A stretch of DNA of 64,000 bases, from positions 1,178,001 through 1,242,000 of the forward strand of contig NC_033559.1 in NCBI RefSeq assembly GCF_001680005.1. The letters are read 5' to 3'. Both the position numbers and the translations under genes were made by a program. The notes under the pieces are model-generated. The model did no database searches, was not told the origin of the DNA, and was given only the letters and a program-made list of their open reading frames with translations. Of this stretch, positions 35,435-48,526 are shown piece by piece. How positions within the stretch are numbered: position 1 is the stretch's first letter; every line of letters starts with the position of its first letter. This DNA comes from Plasmodium coatneyi (lineage: Eukaryota > Apicomplexa > Aconoidasida > Haemosporida > Plasmodiidae).

Positions 35435-35651
35435 TGTATATATGAGTGTATGTGCATATGTGCGTATGTCTGTAAGGGCAATTTTACAAGGCAGCCATTT
35501 GAGCGCCCAGTGTGGCGTCCGCAACGCCGCAGCGGAGGGTCACACGCTCATGGTGATCAAGACATCCCTCATCTCATTTTGTGAAATTGTTTAATTCCTT
35601 TTTTTTTTTCCCATTACATATTATTAAAAGGAAGCAAAGGCGAGAAACCAT
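32366..35651 (-). CDS. SERA: SERA, Cys-type
   Basis: Four exons: 35651-35618 (signal, MVSRLCFLLII), 35385-34912, 34720-34586, 34446-32366; all introns phase 1; 907 residues. Exon 2 has a Gly/Ser/Asp-rich start and the conserved module LLKNYNGIKITGSC...KFKFVVHTSDDILTLKW. Exon 3 carries KKYKLPPLERPFTSVQVHS. Exon 4 opens with a Cys cassette (CDLIARNC...CYHCTLL), followed by a pro-region and the papain-like domain. The active site EEQGDCGLCWIFASK has Cys near residue 486; DHAANIIGYG supplies His and LIRNSWGYYWGD supplies Asn, so it should be catalytically competent. The C-terminus is the Cys-rich tail ending NCIFCSV. SERAs are secreted to the parasitophorous vacuole of schizonts; Cys-type members such as SERA6 act in egress after SUB1 cleavage. 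It is probably one of the SERA6/SERA7 group. Confidence 0.93.
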
Positions 35652-36703
35652 TTCGTCGTACTGCCTTCAAACTAGATTCGTTGAGACTTCACATACACAA
35701 AAATGCATGCACGGCTTGATTCTCCAGTTACACACTTGGTTTGACTTGTACGAATCATAACTGGTGTGTGTTGGCCTCTTGGCTTGTTTGTTCTGGTCCA
35801 ATTGCAATATGAGAGTAGTAATGTTTCAATTTTGCTATTCATGCTTGGCTGCCATTATTATTTTTTTTTTTTTTCTGTCGTGTGTATTGTTGCCTGTTCA
35901 AGTTCGGTTCGCCAAAAGAAACGCTCTGTAACTTTTTTTTTTTTTTTTTTTTTTTTTTCCCGTGCACTAACACTCTCACGGTTCAATACCCCGCGGTGAC
36001 GCCCCAATTAGGCAAGAAAAATGCTACTTGGTCGCCTCCGTCCCCTATGGGGAAAATAGTTTAGAGCATTAAAGCAGGTCCGATCGAGGATGTCCTCTTC
36101 ACCAGAATAGAGAGGCATGCCACCCCTACCGACGTTTTCACCTCCCTTGCAATGTGTGACGAGCACATCTGCACACTATTGAGGGAGTTCACTCCCAATT
36201 GGGGCTCTGTATTTTTGTTTGACTTTTCCGATGAGTGCTCTCTCCCCTTTGCAGGGGAAGCGGCACATTAGGTGACTCATCTACATGGACCCCCTGGAAG
36301 GATATAAAAAATGAACTCATTTTCTGTTTCACCACAAGGGACTTCATACTCCCCCCGCTGAAGCAGAGAGGAGCAACAATGTGTGCGTTTGGCTAAACGC
36401 CACCCGGGGAGTAAGCCCAATGCACGGGCATACGATCAAAAAGGGTGAAATCAATATTCACGCTTACTAGCACGTAAGTGTGCACATAACTACGTTGTCT
36501 CTATGGTTGTTAAAATAAAACATCATGAAAGGAGGAAATTATTTTAAAGTGCGATAAAAAGAAAAAATTACAAGTATCCTTTCAAAGGAACGCTAATTAA
36601 GCATACACTTATGTTTACAAAAAAAAGAAAAAAAGTCGGAAAATGGAAAGCCGCGAAGAAGGGGCGAGTTTACAATTTGGAGCTGAGTTTCTGCGTCCCC
36701 ACC
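35652..36703 (-). promoter_or_regulatory. SERA spacer
   Basis: Upstream of the Cys-type SERA at 32366-35651. Contains TGCATGCA at 35704-35711 and T-runs at 35861-35874 and 35933-35958. No gene is supported. Confidence 0.45.
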
Positions 36704-39700
36704 TCACACGTAGCAGAAGTAGCAGTTGCTGCCATTGTACAATTTGGTTAGACAATACCCAGGAGAGTAGTGGTTCTTGCAGCTGTTCCAGTTTTCCTCA
36801 CAAAAGAGTTTGCATTCTTCCATTTTGTCTGGGTTCTTGGAATGCGCCCTAGCACAGCTGTGGTCATTTTGCGTCTCGCTTATATTTTCATACTTTACCA
36901 ATCCTCGCATAATTTTGGCCTTATCAATGTGTTTCAGAACGTGTAGTATTTGGATTTTTTTCTCTGCGGATGCAGTCGGCTTGGCACTTTTGGGAGGTAC
37001 ATTGGAATTCTTGCCAGAAGCTTCTCCCGAAGAGGCACCTCCTGTGTGGTCGTCTCCATCTTGGCCTGCAATTTGCCACCTTTTCGCGACCTTCTTCCAC
37101 TTGTAGGCACTACCACTGTAGTCCTTGTTTCGGTACTTTGGGATGATCTTTTTCTGGTTAGCCGCCTCATCATCGTAGTTGTTAAAGTAGAGACTGTGAA
37201 AAAAGTCCGAGTTGTGTTTGGGGAAGTAGGTATGGTTCAGGTCCACGTCCTTATTCGGGATATCAATAGCACCCAAGTTCACCTTAAAAACGACAGCCGT
37301 GTGAATAAAATTATATTTGCATCCCTTTGGTCCAAGCATATCCACTTTGAACGTTCCTTCATTGCCCCAGTAGTAGCCCCAACTGTTTCTGATTAACCAG
37401 TAGGACCTCTTCTCACCATCCACATTGATGTAATTTCCATACCCAACAATATTAGCTCCATGGTCAGGTACTTTATCACCACACATGTTGTGTACCCCTT
37501 TACCGTTAAAATCGTATCCAATTACGTCCTTTGTTTTTATGTAAATAATCACGGATCCTTTATTTTGCACCTCCCGTTTTACCAGGTCTATGAATATATG
37601 CATGTTATCCTTAAAGTGTCGGCTTTGGTAGGAAATTAATCCTTTATACACCATGAAGTGTCCATACATTTTGTGAGAAAGTAGCTTGCTATTTCCCCAT
37701 AGGTTGATCCAATTATCCTTAATTTTAGGACATTCATTCCCGGCTTTTGTGTGCAAATAAGGGTGATCCGATTCGAGTGGTAAAAATCCTATGTCCCGCA
37801 CAATTTGGAGGAACTCTATCGGGTTGGATCCCACTGCACAGATATCTTTTGGGTTCCTTCTCGAACAGTTTGCAACGTACAATGCTGAGCTACGGAAGTG
37901 GCCATAACCCCTCATGCATCTAATCGTTTCTAGGTGTAACTTCGATGCGAACACCCAGCAGAGACCACAGTTTCCTTGTTCCTCCACTTCGATGTTTGAA
38001 ATGCAACTCGTCTTATCCTTCCACCTATCGCAGTATTCATAATTGCAGTACTTGCTACTTTTAAAATAAGGCGATCTTAACTTTAACTCCTTTCCCGCTT
38101 TGACCAAATCGATGGTGCCGTCTTCATCCTTTCTATACATATCCTGATTGAGCAGTTCACTTTCCTTTACATGTCCTTCTTCCTCGTTGTCGTCGTCCTC
38201 CTTGTCCACTTTGGTAGGGTTTCCCTCATGCGAAGAGCTTTCCTCCCCCTCCGGAAGCACTAATCCTCTTTTCTTTTCAACCCATTCATCTACATTTTTC
38301 AAACATATAGCCGTGCTGCGTAGCTTATCCTGCAACGTGATAATATTCTCCTTAGGGTGCATACTGAGTAGTCTAATCACGTTGTTAAATATGTCGATCT
38401 CATCTCCTAATTCGCAATTTTCTAAAGTGCCTTTGACGTCCATTTCTTTTAGCAGTTTGCAATAGTTTAGGAGTTCTACTTTTAACACATCGTCCAGGTC
38501 ATCCATACCGATCAGCACTTTTTTTTTTTTAATCTTGTCAACTTTGTAGATGTTTTTTAGAATAATATCTATGGACTCTGTCAGTTCGTACTCCTTCGGA
38601 TTTACATCGTCCTGCCCTTTGACCTTTGCGTTGTTGTGCTGGTCTTGCAAGTCCTTCGATACGTAGTTGAAGCACTCGTCAGAGGTCTGGTCGCTGTTCT
38701 GAACCAGCAACGAGCACTGGTAGCACTTGTCGATGTTTATGTTTCCGTTTAGGAAGCAGTCCGTCGCGATGGAGTTGCACTTGTCTACCAGGGGGGGGAA
38801 GTGCATATACAAAATGTGAATACGCGGTGTGCATACACGGTGTGAGAGGGCAGAACGACAGTGCGTACTTCATGAGGGCACCTCCCTTCGTAGGGGGAAC
38901 TTACCCGGAATGTCCGCACCAAGGGCGTAGTTTTTACTCTCGATAACCCCCGCCTTCACATCCGCCGTGTACACCTGTATCGAGGTGAACGGCCTCTCCA
39001 GCTGCGGGATCTTGAACCTTCGCACGTCCGCCTTGGTGGTGACATCTGCAAAGGGGGTCACGTATAAATAAAGATCGACTGTATGAAGAACGCAAGAGGT
39101 ACACAGGTGGAACACGATACGAAAACGAGCAATGTTAAAAAGGAGCATTCGGAGCGCGTTCAATTTGTGCCCCATTGGGGGGAAGTGCTTGGAAAATACA
39201 TCCCCCGATGCGATTCAAACACACCACCACTGATGCGATTCAAACACACCACCAATGATGCGATTCGAACACACCACCAGTGATGCACCTTGGCACCACT
39301 TCCCCGCATATGTTACCCGAGTGATCCTCCTCCGTAGATGGAAACACATTCCATTTAAGCGTCAAGATATTTTCCTTCAAGTAGACAATGAGCTTGAAGT
39401 TCTTCCCCTCCTCGCACTTATTCACGATATCATCGGCGTATTCAAAGTCTATCCTGGTGTTATCATCGAAGAGGGACTCTATCTGAATAATAGAGTTCTT
39501 TGTTAAGGCATAGATTAGTATGTGCGGTACTAGATACACTCGAAAATAGGACCCGCATGGACCTGTAACTTTTACCCCCTTGTAGTTTTTTAATAAGGCT
39601 GATTCTACTTGCATTGGGCCATCAAGGGGGCCATTCGAATTGGTTGTATTTCCTCCGAAAATTTCTAAAGCTGTTTGGTGACCTTGGCCTGTTACTTCAG

Positions 39701-40425
39701 TAGCGAATGGTTTCGTCTGTTCAGATTTCTGTGGTGGAATGACTTTGTTCTCTGCTTCTTTTCCACTGGAGGTGCTGCTTCCTCCAGTAGCGTTAGTGCT
39801 CGATGGGGGAGATCCATCTGTTGGCGCTCCCTTTTTTTCTGTACTGCTCGCATTCTCATTCTTCGACTCCCCGCCATCTAAATTGGGGGGCATACTAAAC
39901 GATATAGTTTTGGTTGGAAAAGGTGTCTCATTCTTTTTGGATCCATCACTTGGGGGACTATTTTTCGAAGGAGGGGAGCCGTTACTCTTCCCTCCACTTG
40001 TTCCTTTGTTACCCCCCTGGGTTACATTGTCTACTTTATTCGTTTCGCATATGGTGACATTTGTACTAGTCAAAAAGGCTGCATGAATAAGGGCGAAAAG
40101 AAAAATAAGGTGAAGGTAGGGTAGGGAAAAAAGGGGGTTTCATGTTGGCTAGCCAAAAGGGGCTGCTTCGCCACACATAGGCTTCATTCACGAATACACC
40201 TCTCTGTGTACGGTTACGTGACACATGGTATGCACTTCCCACACATGGAACTTTTATATTGGAGAAATTTTCTCGGCACACATCTTTGGATAATGTCGAA
40301 CTACATGTACCAACATGCAGTAACATCCAACCAGCATGTGTATGCTATAGTTTTGGGGACTATTTTTCCCCCTCCCCTCCTCAAGTACCTATAAGGAGAA
40401 TAAGCGCCACGGGTCGCTTTATCAT
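36704..40425 (-). CDS. SERA: SERA, Cys-type
   Basis: Four exons: 40425-40389 (signal, MIKRPVALILLI), 40078-39317, 39045-38905, 38784-36704; phase-1 introns; 1,006 residues. Exon 2 is the longest of the array: a Gly/Ser/Lys/Asn-rich low-complexity part, then LLKNYKGVKVTGPCG...FKLIVYLKENILTLKW. Exon 4 has CNSIATDC...CYQCSLL, a pro-region, then the papain-like domain with EEQGNCGLCWVFASK (Cys near residue 589), DHGANIVGYG (His) and LIRNSWGYYWGN (Asn): the full triad is kept. The tail ends NCYFCYV. The protease core is close to that of the SERA at 32366-35651 (same RWKDKTSCISNIEVEEQG block), so they are recent duplicates or exchange sequence. Intron 2 holds a 25-bp tandem repeat. It is expected in the parasitophorous vacuole of schizonts. 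Confidence 0.93.
39207..39281. repeat. 25-bp tandem repeat, three copies, in SERA intron 2
   Basis: Three 25-bp copies beginning 'gatgcgattc(a/g)aacacacc' start at 39207, 39232 and 39257, within the intron between exons 2 and 3 of the SERA at 36704-40425. No counterpart was seen in the matching introns of the other SERA genes. Confidence 0.9.
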
Positions 40426-41684
40426 TTTGCTCTACTGCCAAGTTGCTTAGGTGTGGTATAGTATTTGTTTTAAACCTCTTTTGTGTGGCCTTTTTTATGA
40501 GGCCCTTTTTTTTAGTTCAGCCTTCTCTGTTCCTCCAGGCTTCCTGCGAATTCGTTTACTACTGCTATTTTATTACTTTATTATTTTTTATTTATTTATT
40601 TTATTTTTATTTTTTCTTTCCGTAGAGTATTCCATTTCCCTACTGCTTTTTCTTTACTTCCCTGTGCCAATCCAAAGAGGCAAACCTTATTCTGCGCAGT
40701 TTTGCTATTGCCTGTGCTAGCGCTTGTGATGGTGATTGTGCTAATGATTATGCTAGTGACTTTTTTTTTCCGTTATTTTCTCCTTTTATCTATTCTAATA
40801 AAGTCACCATTCTGAAGAAAAACGTTTCTTTCAACGATCGACACGAAGAGAGAAAAAAAAAATTTTTTTTTTTTTTAGATGGTGCTTTAACATTACCTAG
40901 GAGAGTGGCTTTCATTAGTGTGTATGCGAATCTCTTCCTATCAGTTCATTGAACGCTCAAACATAACTTTGTTCATGCATACTAACGTTCTTCATGCCGA
41001 AGGTGATTTTTACATATACGTATGCCCATTAATTCACCCTTTTAGGTGTACTAGTGTTGACGCACCTAAGCATGGTATACACTGCTAGCCACGCGCGCAT
41101 CGATTCGTTGGCGTAAATCTAGAGCATTGTTCGAACGTGCACGAGAGGGAGGCAGGAAAAAATGGGAAGCCCAAGAGAAAACAACCATCCTTAAGGGTAG
41201 TATGGGAATACACCCCAGGGGAGGGGTACGTGTTTTCACGCGCCTGTTTTTTCTCCCCCCGCCCGCATGCGGGTCGATCTATTGCACAATTGTGTATTTT
41301 AGAGGGAGGGACAATTTGAGCTAACTGGGAAAAAGAAAAAAAAAAAAAAAAAAAAAAAAAAGGAATGAACGGAAAAGAAATTACACAATGAATGCCACTT
41401 GGCCGCTTCCTTTCCCCGTTAACGCTCTACTTCTCGTGGCCGCAAAATTGTATAGGAAAAAAAAAACGCATGTGCAATGTGTAATTGATACACGCAAAGG
41501 GGGGGGTTCTCTTAGAACTGCCTTAAAGATGATGATTATACGCCCAGATGAGCGTTGCAGAGGACCGCCTTAAACGTTCACTCTCCGGATGAAAGGCTCA
41601 CTCCATTATCACCATTTCGATCAAGTTGGGAAAAAAAAAAAAAAAAAAAAAGCTATGCCTGACTCGTTTTATCCATTCCGACAT
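40426..41684 (-). promoter_or_regulatory. SERA spacer
   Basis: Upstream of the Cys-type SERA ending at 40425 and downstream of the protease-less SERA. T-rich stretch 40560-40620, A-runs 41333-41361 and 41632-41651. No gene is supported. Confidence 0.45.
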
Positions 41685-43818
41685 TTACACATAACAGAAG
41701 AAACAATCATTTTCTTTTGCATGCTCGTATAAACAGAATCCCGGCACTGCATCATTTTCACATTTGCTCCAGTTGGCTTCGCATATCTTCACGCACTCTT
41801 CGTACTTGTCTGGATTGATGGAGTAGGATCTCGAGCAGTCGTGTCCTGTGCTGATAACCTCAGGATTTTTGTAAGTGATCAAATTCATTTTGACCTTATT
41901 CTTTTTAATGTACTTTAGGACATGTGACAGTTGGGTGCCTAACACGGCTGCTTCGGGTGACGTGCTAGGCTGGCCCTCTGGTCCAGCTGGGCCCTGTTGT
42001 TCCGGTTGTTCTGGTAGTTCCACTTGTTCTGGCTGATCACCTTCTGTCGTATCCACGTCTGTTACTCCGGCTACTTCCTCTTGTTCCGGTAATGGTGGGA
42101 CATGTGTAGATTCTGGCTCATCTACCTTTCCTTCTGTGGCCCCTGTATTGTCTAAAGGAGCAGGTTCCTTGACAGCATCCGCCACTTCCTTCTCCGCAGT
42201 TTCCTGTCCCTGCACCACTCCCGCTCCGTTATTTGCCGAGCCATTCATCTGACCGTCGACGTTTTTATGGTGGATGTTGCCCTCCAAGTCGGGGGAGTTC
42301 TTCACGTAGTAGTCGTATATCTGGGCGCCTTCCTTTGTTGGTTTCTCCACCTTGGGAAGGTAATTGTAGCAAACATCCGAAGAATTTGCGTTTTCCATTT
42401 TCAGGGTGCATCTGTAACACTTCTCTATATACACGCTTCCACTGAGGAAGCAGTTGGCAGCTATTGCATCGCATTTTTCTAGAAAAAAAAAAAAAAAAAA
42501 AAAAAATTGCATTGTTAGAAAGGGGATGACTTGTGAACCACACAGGAACGTTATATTTGATGAGTGTGTGTGTGTGTGTTGGAGGGGGTTTATTTTTCTT
42601 TCCTTATTTCATCTTCGTGTGACTCACCAGGCATGTCGTTACTTAGGGCATAGTTTTTGCTTTCAAACACGTTGGAGCCATTTTGCTGGACTACGTTGTG
42701 TACTTGCACGGAGGTGAATTCTCCACTCAGGTTTTTCATTACGTACTTCCTCATTTCCGCTTTATCATCTGAAAGGAGTAAAAAAAAAAAAGACAGAATT
42801 AAGTGGACAATGGGAAGGGTACAGAAATGAAACTTTGGAAGTGGGCTAAAACGAGAGGGTGGGAACTTTATGCACCAAATTAAAATGATGTTTCGGTGCC
42901 AATTTGTTTTCATTCGACAGGGGGCCTCCTTCCACCTCGTCCACTCCTACTAGGCCCCTTTGTCCTTTTTCACTTACTTTGGGTTGGCTTCTGATCTGCC
43001 GAGTCGTACACCTTCCACTTAATAGTCAAGTGGTCATCTCCAATGAACGCAACAAATTTGAATGTCTTTCCGTCTTTGCATTTATTTTTTTCGTCTCCTT
43101 CTTTACCCATTTGTTCTGTGACTTCTAGGTCGATCAAGTCAGTTCCCAAGTAAATGTTACTACTGTCCGTGTCCACATCGATGAACAGATACGGGGCGAA
43201 GAAAACGAGGAAACTTGCTCCACATGTCCCTGTCACCTTCACCCCTTTGTAGCCCTTCAGGAGCGACGACTTTACCTGGATCTCCTGTTTGGCACCTTCG
43301 GAGGGGGCCTCTACCATTCCTGCTTCGACTTTTTCTACTTCTTCATTTTGATTCGGATTTTGGCTAGAAGTGTCGACAGGGCCTCCTTGTACGCCTTGGG
43401 AATTTTCTGCTGGAAGTGCTCCATTTTGTGGGACTACCGGTTGGCCCTTTACCGAGTTATCACCTGTATCCATACCTAAGTCCGCATTTACTTGTTCTTC
43501 TGCACCTTGTCCTTCATTTCCATCGGTACTCGTGCATCGCATTGCACAATCCCAGCACACGGCACCTGCGTAAAATTCATTTACACGAATTAGCACAAAC
43601 CTGGAAAAGAAGTACGCTCAGCTGAGGACACTCTTTTAACCCTCCGAGCAGTTATTCGTCGAAGTGACGAGAACACTCATGTGCACTTCTCACACCCTTC
43701 AGAGTGGAGGAGTGCATGCAGGCTTAAATTGTCCACTTGGCGATTTTCTTTTCGCCACTTTTTTTTGGCATTTTTCCCTCTCACATAAAATTAGGATTAA
43801 GGAAAGGTGAGCCTTCAT
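41685..43818 (-). CDS. Protease-less SERA-like protein
   Basis: Four exons: 43818-43785 (signal, MKAHLSLILIL), 43565-42978, 42768-42628, 42478-41685; phase-1 introns; 518 residues with an intact frame. Exons 1-3 are normal for a SERA (exon 2 LLKGYKGVKVTGTCG...KFVAFIGDDHLTIKW; exon 3 EFTSVQVHNVVQQ). Exon 4 begins with the usual Cys cassette (CDAIAANC...CYRCTL...CYNYLPK). It then passes at once to IYDYYVKNSPDL, which in full SERAs lies after the protease domain, so roughly 400 residues including the pro-region and whole papain fold are absent. It resumes with a Pro/Glu/Gln-rich spacer and the intact Cys-rich tail (HDCSRSYS...NDCFFCYV). It is presumably secreted but cannot be a protease. The clean frame and kept splice sites argue against simple decay. 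Confidence 0.88.
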
Positions 43819-44658
43819 TTTGTCCTAGTGGTATCCAGGGGTGGGACAGGGAAGAGAAAAGTGAATTGCAAATCTGGCTTGACTATTTCTGTTGCACACT
43901 TGTTTCTCTTTATTTCTTTGGTTAAAGGAAATGAGGGAAGAAAGATGGCAGAGCGAATGCTGCGGTTGTGATGAATGCGATTATGACTCGTCATCCGGGT
44001 GGTTGTCACTTGCGTTATTATCATTTGTGTTACCCCCCCTTTCGTGCAATATTTTTTTTTTTTTTTTTTCCTCTTTTTCCGTCCTGCGTGGCAACCCCAC
44101 GAAAGGTGCATTAAGAAAATATACCAACTTGTTAACGGTGCTGAGGGAAACGGTTCAATTCATACTGCTCATCATGCATTGCACATTGCGCGTTTACCTT
44201 TCCCGATTTTCTTCTCCTTCCAGGTTGGTAGGCACACGCGCAAGGAACAGTCAACCACCTCTTTACGAATCGAACAAGCAGTGCAAATAGTGAACTCTTC
44301 CTCGTATATCACCGCATGTGCGTATATTCACCTTCAGGCTTGTTCACTTGGTACAAGCTTTAAGTAAGAAAAGGATTTCACCAGAAACACATATCACGAA
44401 AAAAGGTCACCTCCAAAATGATGCCCCCTCTTCAGTATGAGGAGGAAATGCGTGAAAAGTGTTCACATGCATATACGGAGAATACCTTTTAAAGCGGCAT
44501 GGCCACAGCGCCTAAGCGCCATTCACATGAACACATTCATATGTTTAATACACTTGCGCATTATGGCGCACAACCCTTGGCGTTCAACTCAGAATGATTC
44601 TACGTTCGAAGCAGTGTAAAACACAACGCTAAAGTTTTTACGCAAAAAAAAGTGAAAT

Positions 44659-44690
<32 letters not shown>

Positions 44691-44886
44691 CTTTTATGAA
44701 AAATGCCTCACGTGGCATTGAAGAAAAAGTTCATGAAAATGTGCCCTTCTGATAACACAAAGGAAGTCACCCCCTTATGGATACACAACGGGTGGTGTGA
44801 AAACCAGGCGCATTAACATTTGCACACTCTCATGCATTCACCGACGCATCAGCACATGTATGTGCATCGAGCAAATGGGTACTGCT
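43819..44886 (-). promoter_or_regulatory. SERA spacer
   Basis: Upstream of the protease-less SERA. T-run 44052-44069, A-run 44659-44684. No gene is supported. Confidence 0.45.
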
Positions 44887-47800
44887 TCACACGAAACAGA
44901 AATTGCAGTCGTTCGCATTTCGCAGCTTGGTTAAACAATACCCTGGTGAAACCGTCAATTTGCACCTGAAATAATTTTCATTGCAAAATTTTATGCATTC
45001 GTCCAGCTTCTCTACAGATGATGCTTCGGTTCTTGAACAGGAGGGGTCTCCCAAGTCGTACAGACCTTCATACGTGACTACTCTCGTCACCATTTTGGTC
45101 TGCTTAATGTGTTTCAGAACGTGAATAATTTGGACGATTTTCTCGATTTCCATTCCTGCATTGGGGTTTTCCCCCCCTGGTACTGTCTGTACTTCCGGTC
45201 CCCCTGCTTGATGTTCCACTCCATTTTGATGCTCTTCTTCTGGTGGTGGTGGTGGCGGATGTTGTTGTAGTTGTTGCTGTTGTTGTTGTGTTACTTGTAC
45301 TTGTGTATCCGAAACTGCGCTTCCTACCGGAGACACTTGTGATATATTTTGCTCTCCTTCAGCTGCCGATTCTAAATATTCTACTCCCACCTCTACTACC
45401 GGCTTAGGGGTGTCCTGCCCGTGAACAGCTTGACACGGCGCGCTACCACATTCCCCACCCAATGCATTATAATACAGATTCTTGTAAAAATCGGGGGAGC
45501 TCTTCAAGTGGTAGCTGTACAATTGTGTGTCCTTCGCCGGAGACTGGAAGTGGGGCACGTCTAGGTTGAATACAGCCGCCGTATGAATAAAGTTATGTTG
45601 ACAATGCTCTGGTCCATGCATGTCTACTTTAAAGTGGCCACCATCTCCCCAATATTTTCCCCAACTGTTTTGCAACAACCAATAGGATTTTTTCACTCCT
45701 TCCCCATTTATGTAATTACCATACCCAATAATGTTAACAGCAAGATCTGGCGTTTCTTCACTTCCACACAAACTTTGCACCTTTTTACCATTGAGGTCAT
45801 AACTTAATGCTCCCGTAGCCTTCACATAAGCGATGACCGATCCTTTGTTCATTATTTCAGACTTTACCAACTTAATAAACGCATCCATGTTTCCGTTAAA
45901 ATTTGCACTTTGGTATGCGGTGTACCCTTTGGTGCTCACTGCATTGGGTTGATATTGCGGGGCTAGTAGTGTCACATTTTCCCATAAGTTTTGCCAATGA
46001 GTCTTAGGTTGAGGGCAAACATTATTTACCGCTTTATACGAATAGGGAAGGTTCGACTCCGTTGGTAAAAATTTCGTTTCCTCCAAAGTGTGCAAAAATT
46101 CCAACGGGTTGGATGGCGCATGACATTTATCCGTGGGCGTTTCATTATTGGAACAGTTCGCCACATACAACGCAGAACTAGGCACATGTTCGTATCCCTT
46201 CATGCATTTGATCGTTTCTAAATGGATTTTCGATGCAAAGAGCCATGATGTGGCACAGTCCCCTTGGTCTTGGGTTTCAATTTTTGCAAGGCAACTGCTG
46301 GTATCCTTGGTCCTATCACAGTAGTCATAATTACAAAACATATGATTGGTGAACGGAGTGGATGGAGCGTGTGCGTTCTTATGCACGACGGACAAATCGA
46401 TAATTCCGTCATCCCCTTCCTGGTACGTTGAGGGACAACATTTTTGTTCATCTTGCACGTGGTTATTGTCGCCCAAGTAGATATGGCTACCACCATTTGG
46501 CAAAAGAGGTAAAACTAGTCCTTTCTTATTCACCAGCCAGTCGTTTACATTTTTTAGGCAGAGGGCTGGGTTCTGTAACTTCCATTCCAGCGTTGAGTAT
46601 TTTTCCTCTCCGTGTTTTTGTAGAAAATTGACTAGGTTGTTGAAGACTTCTATTTCGTTACCCATTTGGTGCACTTCCAGAGTACCACTGGTGTCCACTT
46701 CTTTTAATACATGGCAATAGTTACTTATCTGTTCCATTACATTTGCATGTAATTCTTCCGATGTGATTAGTTCCTTGTTTCCATTTATGTGTGTTTTGTA
46801 AATTCCACTCAGTACCGCATCGATGGCCTGTGCAAGTTTGTATTCGTTCGACTCCTCATCGTCCTGCCCCTTCGCCTTAACCTCCTGAAATTCGTTCTTA
46901 AAATCTGCCGACACGTAATCGAAACATTTATCGTTTGTGTCTTCCTTATTTATTAGCAAATTGCACGTGTAGCAATTTTCTATATCCGTGTTGCCACTCA
47001 GGAAGCAGGCACTGAGAACTTGCTGGCACGTTTCTAAGAAAAAGAAAAGGTAGGGAAAATGAAGGATCAAATAGTTAATCAGTTTTTTCTCTCAGTCTGC
47101 ACTCTCCGTAACGATATCATTTATGAGCAATTTTTAAAGTGAAAAAAGATGCATCCCAATGTGATGACACTTCACCGTTGTACGATCAGTACGTCCAGGT
47201 CGGAACGCACTTGTTGAACCTCTTTCACGCAACTCACTTGGAATGTCGTTCTTTATTGAATAATCTTTGCTCGTATAAATAACGCTGTCTCCTTGGAGCA
47301 TGAGTGAATGGACTTGGATCGAGGTTATAGGTCTCTCCAGGTTCGGCAATTTGTATTTCCTCACGTCAGCTACTTTATTATCTGCGGGAGAGGAGGGTAT
47401 TGTGGAGGTTTTGAGCATGCATGTATGTGCTGTGTGTCCATATTGCTGCTGAATAAATGGACCATTCAACACGTTCGCGATGTTGAACAGAAGGGTGAGT
47501 CTTAAACCGTTTAGCCGCCAACGATGTCGTCTCTACTCTTGCCGCTATTGTGCTTGCTATTATTATTTTTTTTTTTTTTTTTTGGTAATCCTCATATGGA
47601 TTACCCCATTTCCTAATCCCTGCTGAACTTACTTTCGTTGGTACCCTGCGGATAGACGATCCACTTGAGGGTCAGTATGTTGTCCTCCAGGTACGCTATA
47701 AACTTAAACGTCTTTTGAAAGTCCCCTTCACACTTGTTAACCATCGTTTTTCCTCCGTCAGTAAATGCTACTATAATGTTGTCCGAGTTGGGGAACTTGG

Positions 47801-48526
47801 TGGACAGTTCTATGGTGTCTGCTGCGACCTTCACAGAAATGTAGATGTAAGGAATGAGGTACAGTCCTACCTCTGTGTCGCAAGGACCCGTCACCTTCAC
47901 CCCCGTGAAGTTCTTCAACAGTGCAGACTTCACCTCGGCTTTCTTGGGGATGGCTTGAAGTTGAGTCGCTCCAGCCTGTCCACTCGGACTTCCTGGGGGA
48001 GCGGGAGAAACACCTCCCTGGGCAGTGGATGCGGAGGAGTCCTCGCTATCAGTTCCATTCCCATCTTGATTTGCTGCTTGCCCCTCTTGTGGAGAATTTG
48101 GTTCTGCAGAACTCTGCGCCTCGGATACAGCCGATGGCAAATTCGTGGATTCACCAACACCTTGTTCACTTTCAGATGATACGGAGTGCGACCCTGCCTG
48201 AGGCGATCCCGGATTTTCTGCTCCCGTCCCAGAGCCACTGGGACCAGGTTGCGAAACATTGGATCCTCCATCTGACGATGTCTCCGTAGTTGTGCATATC
48301 GCTACATGGTTGCCGTAAGCGGCGCCTGCGCAAAGGGGTCAAACGGAATTCACATACAATGGGGGAGCTACCTCTGGGGGAAAGAAGTGAAACACTTTTA
48401 ATTCCTAAAATGGGGTGACCCCCATGAGGTGCATGTCTCCCTTGGATATCGTTTCTTTTTCTTCTTTTTTTATTTTTTTCTATTTTTCTTACATAAAGCG
48501 AGCAATAAGAGGAAACTATACTTCAT
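44887..48526 (-). CDS. SERA: SERA, Ser-type
   Basis: Four exons: 48526-48493 (signal, MKYSFLLLLAL), 48325-47633, 47381-47238, 47033-44887; phase-1 introns; 1,005 residues. Exon 2 is rich in Ser/Gly/Gln/Pro, then LLKNFTGVKVTGPCD...FKFIAYLEDNILTLKW. Exon 4 has the Cys cassette (CQQVLSAC...CYTCNLL), pro-region and papain-like domain. The active-site motif reads QDQGDCATSWLFASK, with Ser near residue 553 where papain has Cys. The His motif reads PDLAVNIIGYG, so the His is Leu; only Asn (LLQNSWGKYWGD) remains. Before the tail is a Gln/Pro-rich tract (QQQQQQLQQHPPPPPP). The tail ends NDCNFCFV. In P. falciparum the Ser-type SERA5 acts as a regulator of egress timing, not as a protease; a similar non-catalytic role is likely. 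Confidence 0.93.
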
